31,241 bases of DNA from a virus, in the IMG/VR virus record IMGVR_UViG_3300033144_001014, positions 1 to 31,241 of that record; one strand, given 5' to 3'. Both the position numbers and the translations under genes were made by a program. Below are positions 1 through 9,700 of this stretch, one piece after another (within the stretch, counting starts at the first letter, position 1; each line of letters opens with the position of its first letter). The notes under the pieces are model-generated. The model saw only the letters and a program-made list of their open reading frames with translations. It searched no databases and was not told where the DNA came from.

Positions 1-112
1 GATACTTACCTATACCAGGTTGTGGCTTGTCAGTTATTTTAGAATAATCTTCATTAACATAAGCTACTCCTTTACCTTCTCTTATTTTTCTAGCTTTTCT
101 TTTTTTACCCAT
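1..112 (-). CDS. Small basic protein, C-terminus cut by left window edge
   Basis: An open reading frame starts at the ATG at 112-110 and stays open to base 2, giving at least 37 residues. It begins MGKKRKARKIREGKG and continues with VAYVNEDYSKITDKPQPGIG. The first 15 residues are very rich in lysine and arginine. The start lies two bases after the TAG stop of the preceding gene, the spacing seen throughout this gene array, which supports it as real despite its size. I do not recognise the family. It is the third consecutive tiny basic protein here. Its length and stop codon lie outside the window. Confidence 0.6.
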   Translation of the reverse strand, partial: MGKKRKARKIREGKGVAYVNEDYSKITDKPQPGIGKY

Positions 113-114
113 AG

Positions 115-375
115 CTACTTCTCTTTATTAGCATTGCAAAACTTTCTAGCAGCTTCAACACTTCCAAAACCCCATTTTTTTAAAGCTCTAGCTTTTCTAG
201 TTGGTTCACCATTAGGTTTTTTCATAGGTCCTTTCATGCCTGCAAACCTACAAGCGAAAGATATTCTACGCTTACCTTTTCCACTGGTTTGCCTTTTACC
301 TAGAACTCCACCAGTTTCTTTAGTATATTTAGCTCGCATTTTGCGATTTGATTTTTCATAACTAGCATCGTCCAT
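115..375 (-). CDS. Small highly basic protein (86 aa) with SFACRFAGMKGPM motif
   Basis: The product is 86 residues, about 29 percent lysine or arginine. The central stretch SFACRFAGMKGPMKKPNGEP is followed by TRKARALKKWGFGS and a C-terminal AARKFC. From memory, small phage proteins with an SFCARM-x-GMKGPM signature are widespread in marine phages, and this appears to be a divergent member; their function is not established to my knowledge. Two cysteines (in FACR and KFC) frame the conserved part. The start ATG shares its A with the TAA of the upstream 41-residue gene (TAATG), implying translational coupling. The charge would suit nucleic-acid binding or a minor virion role, but that is inference. 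Confidence 0.75.
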   Translation of the reverse strand: MDDASYEKSNRKMRAKYTKETGGVLGKRQTSGKGKRRISFACRFAGMKGPMKKPNGEPTRKARALKKWGFGSVEAARKFCNANKEK

Positions 376-500
376 TACTTTTTCTTTTTACCTATCTTAA
401 CACAATTGTTGACCTTTCGGCCACCTTTCATTTTCATGCCTTGCTTTTCATATCCTCTCCAGCATGCTTTCTTTTTTCTACCTGTTTTTGCCTTTGCCAT
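375..500 (-). CDS. Tiny basic protein (41 aa) with CWRGYEKQGMKMKGGRKV motif
   Basis: This short gene reads ATG at 500-498 to TAA at 377-375 and encodes 41 residues. It starts MAKAKTGRKKKA, has the core CWRGYEKQGMKMKGGRKV, then NNC, and ends in a lysine run. Seventeen of 41 residues are lysine or arginine. The CW-x-GY-x-GMKMK-GRKV-NC pattern is one I recall from small uncharacterised marine phage proteins and protein tails. The two cysteines could bind metal or form a disulfide, but one pair is weak evidence. It is tightly packed: 3 bases after the upstream stop, and overlapping the downstream start by one base. Function is unknown. Confidence 0.7.
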   Translation of the reverse strand: MAKAKTGRKKKACWRGYEKQGMKMKGGRKVNNCVKIGKKKK

Positions 501-503
501 AAA

Positions 504-782
504 TTATTTATCCTTTTTACTGTTTAGTTTACCATCAACCTCTCTACACCAGTAAAGTATTTCATCTACTTTTTCTTCTAGTTCATTTATATGTTCAGTT
601 TGCCATTGTTGTTTAAGATCATATTCAATTCTATCTATTACAGCTGGAGGTAAATTTTTTGCTTTTTCAATATCAGATTGTAAAGTATAATACATACCAA
701 CAAACGTTGCTGTTAAAACTACGATCTTAATTATTCCTTTTAAATCTAGTTTCACTTCGGTTTGATCACTTATTTTCGTCAT
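504..782 (-). CDS. Single-pass membrane protein (92 aa), holin candidate
   Basis: The protein has a short polar N-terminus, one strongly hydrophobic segment at about residues 16-34 (GIIKIVVLTATFVGMYYTL), then a charged helical region with heptad-like leucines and acidic residues (LEEKVDEILYW) and a lysine-rich end. This layout suits an inner-membrane protein with a coiled-coil tail. Its ATG overlaps the TGA of the giant gene (ATGA, 779-782), implying coupled translation. A holin or other lysis role is possible because of size, topology and position at the end of the structural module, but no endolysin is visible here. It could instead assist DNA ejection with the giant protein. Confidence 0.7.
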   Translation of the reverse strand: MTKISDQTEVKLDLKGIIKIVVLTATFVGMYYTLQSDIEKAKNLPPAVIDRIEYDLKQQWQTEHINELEEKVDEILYWCREVDGKLNSKKDK

Positions 783-3700
783 TTCTCCATTAACTCTAAT
801 AATTTTTTAACTCTATCCTCCTCATATTTTAAGGCTCGTATTTGTTTCTTACTTAAACCTAAACTATCTAACATTTCTACTTGTCTAGGTTTATTAAGTT
901 TTGTATAATCCAACGAGTCTAATTGGTATTGGCTATATCTCATTGGGCTTCTTTTAGTAGGTCCATCTCCTAATTCTGTAGTATGAATGTCTCCTGTTTT
1001 CTCTTGTAACTCAAGAATTTTTTCTGCTCTAGATTTTTTATCTTTTAAACTACTGATTTCTTGTTCATTTAATCCATGTTTCTTTAATATATCCACTTGT
1101 TGAGCTTTAGTATATAAATTAGGATTAGTTGATTTTTTATCTTCGTCTCTTTGTTCTGTAGTTTGTAGTTGCCATTTAGGCCAACCAGCAGCCATAGCTA
1201 TTCTCATCCACATAGCATTCTGATCGTCTCCCGCGTCTCTTAAGTTTTCTACTTTTTGTAATAGTCTATCTAATGGAATATTAGTAGTAGCAGAAAATAC
1301 TTTAGCAAAAGATTCATATGCTGGGTTATCTAAACTAAACCCTTTATCTATCATTGATTGTCTTCCTGATTTACTATCAAAAGGTCTTCCTGCACTTTTA
1401 ATCTTTTTCAACTTACTTTTTATAGCAGGTGAAAACTCTAATAACGTTTCCCATGCATCTGAATATTCCGGTCTATCTCTTCCACTTCTTTCATGTATAT
1501 CTAACAATAGATTTTTAACTACTGAAACTGTCATACCAGCAAAACCAATACCTCTAAGTATACTATCTACTCCTCCGTTTAATACATCCATGGTTTTATT
1601 TTCTACATCTTCATCTGATGAATCTCCAAAACCTAAAGCAAATGCTCCTTGCTGCATTACATTAAACCATAAGTTCTGCATAACACCATAGTAAAGTATT
1701 CTTCCTATTTTTTCTTTAGCACTACCTCTACCATTTATTAAATCTTTAAAATCAGCTTTTTGAATCCTAGCGTATTGCATAGGAGTGTTAACAAACTGTA
1801 GTAATATTCTACCTAAGTCGCTAGACTGTTGTTGTGATATTTTACTTGGATCAGAAGACTGTTGAGATTTTTCTGATATCTCTATAAACTCTTCCCATGT
1901 TTTAGCTTTTGCTTCTGCTTCACTCATACCTTGTTTTTTAACAAGATCGTTTATTCTGTTTCTAAACCATGTTGCTCCACCAGACGCAATAGCAAAGCTG
2001 TCAGCAAATCTAGTAGGTGCATAACCTTTTTCTAGAATATAAGCTACAGCGGCTTTAGCTTTATTAGTAGATGTAGAAGCTGCATCAGCTATTTCAGATT
2101 CACTTATGTTTATTTTTAAACCATTTCTTCTATCTAAAAGATATTTAGAGTTCATTATCTCCATGAAATCTTTCCAATATTGAGGTTGATTAGCAAAAGC
2201 TTTACCTGCTTTTATAGGGTTATTAAAGCCCATATTAATAAAGTTAGTAGCAGAAATTGTTTGAAGTATAGCTGATCTACTATTTAAGAACATAATAGCA
2301 CCTTGAGCATTGTTTATATAATCCAGTACTCTATCACTTAGTCTATTACCACTTTCAATTCTGTTTTTACCAGATTTCATTCTAGCTAAAGAGTTTTCTA
2401 AAGCTTCTCTATATTTAGGACCATACGCAGCTTCTAGTTTATTTAAATTCTTTTTAGAAAATATAACATCAACATTGTTATTCCACTCTTGTAAATATTT
2501 ACTTCTCTTAGTTGTATTTAATATATCTATCAAATCAGTTGTTATAGTTCCTGCTAACCAACTACTACCAGGTTTATTATAACCATCTCCTTTTGTTAAT
2601 TGCAGAATAGACTCTGCAAACACTCTAAGATCAGGTTCAGCATCTATAATTTTAGTTAGTTCAACTAGATCTGTTTTAGATAGTCCAGGTATTTCATGAC
2701 CTGCTTTATTCCATAAATAAGTTCTAACAGCTTGTTCTTTTGTGAAACCAGACTTAGTTTTTTCTCTTAAGTTTTTTGGAACATCTAGCTCAGCTTTTAA
2801 AGCTTTAAAATCACTCATCATATTTACTCTATCAGCCCTCATGCTTTGTGTAGCTCGGGAATAAGGTTTGTATAATGTTTCATTATAAAACTCTCTTTGT
2901 TGTTCTCCTAATTTTCCTTTTCCTAAAGTGTAATCCATTAGCCCTGAGAAATCTTCTGCTGATGGTGGTAACCAGAATTTTCTTTTTTGATTCTCCTTAC
3001 CTCTAATCTTAGCTTTAGCATCGGAAAATTCTTTTTGCCATTCAATACCTGTTTTATTCTCTATTATTTGATTAAACATTTTATCCATTACTTCTGAACT
3101 TCTATTTAATCTAGCTTGTTGAACTTGTGACTTAACATCAATAGGTTCTAAAGCTTCTTTAACAGCTTTAACATTAGCCATATGATCATCAGCAAAGTAA
3201 AAATCATTATAACCTTCTGCTGCTTTTTCAACTAACCATTCAGCTTTAGCTGCGCCTGTAGAATTACCTAACCCTTTAATGTTCTCTAAAGGAATATCAA
3301 TACCCATTTCTTTTAAGAAAGTATGAATAGCTTTAGCAGATTCTTGAGATCTAGCAGTTAATATAAACATGTCTCTTTCTCCTGGAGCTTCTTTCATCTT
3401 TTTCATTAAGTCGAACAACGGTCCTTTTTTACCTTCAACTACTTTATTGAAGTCAGAAAAATCCATTTTCCAACCTTCATTAACTAAACGTTCTCCTTCT
3501 TTAGCAAACTCCTCTGCTGTAAGAATTTTCTTTTCTCCACCTTTAGTAGCAAACACTTTACTATTTGTTCTAGCAACAGTATCATCAAAGTCAAACACTC
3601 TAGCTTTCTTAACAACAGGATTTATTTCTCTTCCAACATTTAAAGCTTTATCACTAGTTTTAGTTACTTCTATAAGCTCTTGTTTAGTTTTTCCTTTAGA

Positions 3701-6700
3701 TATTTCTTTATATCCTTCAATAATATTATCAACAACTTTTCTGTCTGCGGCTTTTACTTTTTCGTTTCTAGCTATTTTAGCAGCTGTTTCATGTGCTTTA
3801 CCATACTTAGCTGCATCTATGTCTCCTCCACTTTCTATAAACTTTTTAGCATCAACCATAGCTCTAGCTCTTGGATCTCCAAATGTAGCATAAGTATAAC
3901 CTCTATCATATCTTTCTCCACCTGGTACGACTTCAAAAGCATTAGGGTTGTCTACTTTATTATAGTCTTCTAGCATTTTATCAAAAGAGTTTTTATCTCC
4001 TTTAGTTCTACTTGTTTCAACTATAGCAGTTTCATAACTTTCTAAAGCTTTCATTATTTCAGCTCTACCAGTTTCACTTAATTTATTTCCTTCCCAATAA
4101 GTTTCATTCTTCATTAAAGTGGCTAATTCTCTTAACATGCTATCCGCAGCTCTTTTGTGCTCAATAGTCATGTCTTTTAATTTATCACCTTTAAAAGGAA
4201 TCATTATATCTCCTAATCCAGCAGCAGCTCTTATACCACCACTCATTGTACTATTAAGTTGGTTGATCAATAAGAAGCCTACCTCTGAATCTAACTTTCC
4301 TCTACGCATTTCTCTAAATACATATTCCATTTCATCTACTACAGATTCCTTGAATTCGTCAGCAACTCTTTTTCTATTAGTAAGATCTTCTGAAAGTTCT
4401 TTAAATTTCTCTGGATTAGCTTCAGCCCATTTTTTACCACCCATCTCAGCAGCTTCCATCATCCATGTATTATACTTCTTAACTGATTTAGGATCTTGAG
4501 AAGCTTTATCTCCTTTTACTTTCTCGCCATTGATTTTTAAATTCCCAAAGTCTCCTTTTTTATTTATAGTCCACTCAACTTTTACTCCTTCACTATTTTT
4601 AGTCTTACCAATAATTCCAGACTTAATTGTTACTCCATCTTTTCCTTTAGTAGTTTTTACGTTTTTAGCTAATGATTCGAACACTTGCCCTTTTGCTCCC
4701 CATACTTGCAATCTATGTCCTTCTTTATGACCAGCTGAAGTTAAATGATCTAATTTTCTATTGTAAATTCTTTCTATTATTTTTGCTTTTTCTTCTACAG
4801 TTTTACCTTTATTAATTTCTTCTATTAAATGTTTCTTACCTGCAGCTTGACCATCTTTATATCTAGTTTTTAATAGTTCTGTAGCATTCGTCTTAGTACC
4901 CATTATTGTTTCTTGTAGTTTACCAAGCGCTTGTTCAGCGTAAGCTGTTTTATCTAATGTTCTTTCTAATTCAAAGTCTTTTACTTTTTGTTCAATAGAT
5001 TTAATAGCTTCAACCTCTTTATCTACAACTTTAGCTTCTTTTACAATTCTACTTTTTTCTGCTTGATGACCTTTTCCTACTTTCTTAGCTATGCTAGCAG
5101 TTTCTCTAGCCATAGCGTCGATAAGTTTAGAATCAAACTTAAAACCTTCGAATTCAAAATCACTTAAAGCTTCTTGAAAAGCTTTTTTCCAAACGTTAGC
5201 TTTGCCCATAGTATAGGCATCCCAACCACTATATTCTTCTTTGTTTATTTTAGCTGTAGTTTCTTCTATGATCAAAGGCATTCTTTCTTTAAGCGCAACT
5301 GAAATAGCATCTCTAAGCTCAAGCTCTTTAGTTGGATCTTCAAAGTTTTTAGCACTGAATTCTCTAACATCTTTTGCTAATGTAGAAGATTTTCTAAAGT
5401 TACTTATCTCAATCTCTTGCTGTATCTTTTGAGTTACATCTGTAGCATCCAAATCTTTTGTTTTAAAAGCTTTACCAAACTCTTCTATGATACCACCTTG
5501 AGCTAGTAATTCTTTCATGTGAGACATGTAATCATCTCTTCTTAGATCAAACTCTTTTTTAGTTATTTCATTTCTATCATACTCTAATCTAGTCTGTTCA
5601 AAATCTTTTTCTACTTTATCTAACTCATATTCTATTTCATTCTTTTGTTCTACAGCTTCAATTAATTTTTTAGTACCATAACTATCTCCTAATTGGTAAG
5701 CTAAAGCATTTTTCTTTGTTGATATTCTCCCTACTTCAGTTAATTGATTAACAAATTTACTAATGTCAGCTTCAGTTATATTCTCTTTAACCTTAATAGC
5801 GTCCGGACCTGATGTCCATCTTTTGTCTCTTCCAGTACTACCTGAATACTTATTACTCTCAACTAACCAAGGAAAGTTTTTAGATAAATAACCTATAGGA
5901 ACATTCTTAACAATACCTGGGAAATTTTTACTAAGCCAAGTTTTATATTCAGCCTTATTCTTACCCATGCTTTTCTTAATAGCTTTCTCTGCTTTAGGAC
6001 CAAATTGTTGTTTAAATTCCCTTAAGAAAGGAGAGATAGTTTGATTAGGACCTTTAGGCGCGTTCATTTTTTCTACTAATGTAGGAAAGTCTAAAGACTT
6101 TATTTCTCTATTAAGATCAGCAATAGATGTTTCATTAAGACTTAATTGTCTCGCTGTTTGACCAGAGGTTTGTCTTTTATAAACTTCAGTACTAGCTTCT
6201 GCAGCGGTTATATCAAATCCTTTAGATTCTTTCATTTGATCTAGAGACTTAGTTGTTTCAAATATTCCCATGTCTCCAGAAATATTTAAAGCTTTATAAT
6301 GCAAGAAACTATTTATATAAGCAAAAAATCCTTTAGCTCCACTTTTAGTTTGTTTAGCTTCGCTAAAGCCTTTAACCAATTGAGACATCTCACTATAAAC
6401 ACTTTGCACGTAGTTAGCATCCATTTTTTTCGTCCAACCTTTTTCAAATCTGTCACGAGGTAAATGTGCTGCAATTAAATTATCTAGTAATCCATCTTGC
6501 TCCATTTCGGTTAAAGCTTTTTTCCAACCACCTTCTGCCCAGTCAGCTGCATTCTCTTTGTAAAGTTGAATCATCGCTGGCTCAGCATCTTTTATACTAG
6601 CCTTGTTTACTACCGCATCTACTTCACCGCTTTTATTAAGCTCCCATTTTTGATACTCTTCAATAGCCTTGTTAGCAACTTTACTTAATTTTTTTAACTG

Positions 6701-9700
6701 TCTTCCTTCTGCTTTTGCAAAGTTTAATAAAAAGTTTTTAGTTCCTTCAGCTGTGGTTAAATCAAAATCTTTAAACTCTGTATCTTTGTTTATAACTTCG
6801 TTTAGTTTACTTTTAATATTATTCCAAGGTCTCTTACCATCTTTAGTAATAAATTCATCTAACTTACCTTCTTTAACCATTTCAGCCCAAATAGTTATCC
6901 ATTCACTTCCCACGTATTTGCTATTGCCTTTAACATCTCCATGTTTCATTACAGCTTCTTTTACCAGATCATATTCTCCAGTATCTTTTAATAAGTCTAT
7001 AAAATCTTTAACAAAACCTTTGTTTTCACCTACTTGTTTCTCTACTAATGGATGAACTAGCTCGTGAAATAAAGTAGCTTTCTTAGTATTAGTTAATTTA
7101 AAACTTTGTCCTTCAGCGAGCATTGGTTTACTTCTTTCAAATCCTTTTCCAAAGTCCGCTTGTGCAGTTCTAGCTTTAACAGGTTCTGTAACGATATAGG
7201 TTTTAGCACTTTTACCATCTTTACTTTTAACGGTTACTTCGGCTCCATATACAGTTTCATTTATGTCAACATTAGATTTATCAGCTTTAATGTCAACTTT
7301 ATCTCCTTCCATCTTCTCTTTACCTGCTAGCAACTCATTGATAGTTTGATCTACTGTTTTCCCTTCTTTAACTTCTATATATTCAGGCTTGGTTATATTT
7401 TTCTTAAGAGCTCTTTCACCTTCTACTATAGCAGCTTCGTTTTCTTTTAAAGCTAGTTTTTCTTTTTCATATAATTCTAATTGCTCTGCTTTAATATTTT
7501 CACTTTCTATATCTAAAGTAGTTTTGTTTATTTGACCTTTTTTGTAAGCTTCTTTTAAACCTTCTAATCTAGAATTTAGTTCATATCCTTCTGATTGTAA
7601 TTTAAAAAACTTCCTTTGTTCTTTACTTCCAGGTTTAAACTTATATCTTTCATTTACTTTAGCTAAATTCTCACACCATTCTAAATACTCCTTAGCTTTA
7701 AACTGATCCATACCTGTGGATTCCATTATGTCTAAAACCATTCTATCTCTTCCGCCTTGAGTAACCTCCATACGAGCTATATTACCTAGATTAACTTGAC
7801 CCATTAAACCGCTGTCTTGACCAGCTCTTAATTGGTTTATAATCTCGTTGTATGTTCCTGCTAAAGTCCCTTTCCCAAAAATTCTATTCTCTGTATCTAT
7901 TTTTTCTCTTTGAATATTATCTACTTGTTCTTTTATTTTTAAGAAATCACTTAATTGATTTAAGTTAGTGATCGCGGCAAGTTTCTGATTTTTATCTAAA
8001 GATTTATCTGCTTTTATTTCTTGAATTCTTTTTTCTCTAGCTAAGTTAATTTCTCCTTCAGTCCAAGAACTTTGCCATGGGTTTTTATCACTATAGTTTT
8101 TAATCTTTCTTAAATGTCCATTAAACATTTCCGCTACTTGATTAAACTTTTTAGTTCCAGCGCTTTGACCTAAGTTCTTAACGTTAGAAGATAAAACATC
8201 GTAGCCCATTTTAATATCTTTCAATCCAGTACGTGTGCCCATAACAAGCATAGCTCCATAAGTTTCAATTAAAGAATCTGCATCTAAAGCATGATCCCAC
8301 CATTCTTTCCACGTTAATTCCTCATTAAATACATCTGCTAAAGTACTTGTTAATTCACCAGCTTTTATAGTAGCTGTACCAATGCCAGCTTGCAACATTT
8401 TTTTAGGCACATAACTAGCAAGAGCTAATGGTTGACCTAGAAGTAAAGGATTGTTTTTAATTATTCGTTGAGTACCTGTCCACTTTTGAGCTAATGGAGA
8501 ACCTTGAGCTGCTTTGGTTATCATTCGCTGATTAAAACCTCTATTAACTTTTGCTAATCGTCCTATCCCCAGTCTAGCTGCAGTTGCACCAAAAGCAAAA
8601 CTCCATACAGGCATTCTTTCTCTACCCCATAAATGACTTCCTAATTGGTTAGAACCTTCTAGTATCATAGCCTCATGCAACATAGCTTTACTCCATCCAC
8701 CCATTATTGTGGCAGTTTTTCTACCAACTCCTAGACCTCTATAGATCTGAGTCATTTTTCTCCCAATATTAGCTAATGCTATCTCACTACCTAAACCAAC
8801 AGTTGCAACTTCTATAAGAGCTGTTTCTATTGCCATAATAGCAAAAGTAGGAACTTGTCTTCCGATATTATAAAAATTTGAAACGTTATCAAGTTTTTTA
8901 TCTAGTTCTTGTTGTAATGTATTTGTCTCGTATCTTTCACCAGTCTCTTCATCTACCTCTGTTGTCCACTCAACTTTTACACCTAAATCTGCTATAGCTG
9001 AGTTAACAAATTCTTGCTGTAGCATGTCATTACTTAAGTCATAATCAGTTTTACCTACAGCTTCTTCCCATCCATCTTTAATACCTTCTACTACTCTATC
9101 TGCGGCTTGTGCTCTATAGCCTTGCCCTTTTTCATTTACTCCAAAAAACCCAGTTGTAATTCTAGCTTTTTTGTTTTCTAAAGAAAGAATAGGATCATAA
9201 TTAAGTAAGTATACTTCAGATAAAGCTTTAACAGTATTTAAAGTTTTATTATATTTCTTTGCAAAATCAGTACCGTTATGTATAGGAACTAATGTAGGTA
9301 GTTCTATTAAACCGGTCTCTTCATATTTTGCTAGGATTCTGTCAAATTCTTCAACTTGTTCTTTAGTACTTTTACCGAATAATTCTCCTACAGTGTCTAA
9401 GTATCCTATGCTACCAGTACCATAAGTTATACCAAATAAGCTCATACCAGCTTTGGAAGGATCTACTCCCATAGCTATATTTTTCATGTCTAATACAATT
9501 TGCAGTTGATATTTTTCTAACGCTGCTTGTATTTTAGAACTAGCAAAAACACCTGAAGTTAAATCTTGTTTAAGAGTTTGAATCCTCTCCATTTCTGCGT
9601 TTTGCTCTGGAGTTAAATCTTCTTCAGAAGGCCTAAGCATTTGACCGGTAGAAACATCAATTATTGGTGTGGCTTTGTTAGGATCTAATCTTCTAGAGAT

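Noticed and set aside
20-361. Plus-strand open frame of 113 codons at the left end
   Set aside because: It is antisense to the small basic genes; its phenylalanine/serine/leucine richness mirrors lysine codons of the real genes, and it has no leader of its own.
3369-3893. Plus-strand open frame of 174 codons, hydrophobic product
   Set aside because: It lies wholly inside the giant gene in antisense across the HAD region, where the minus frame shows clear motifs. The hydrophobic composition is an artefact of the opposite strand.
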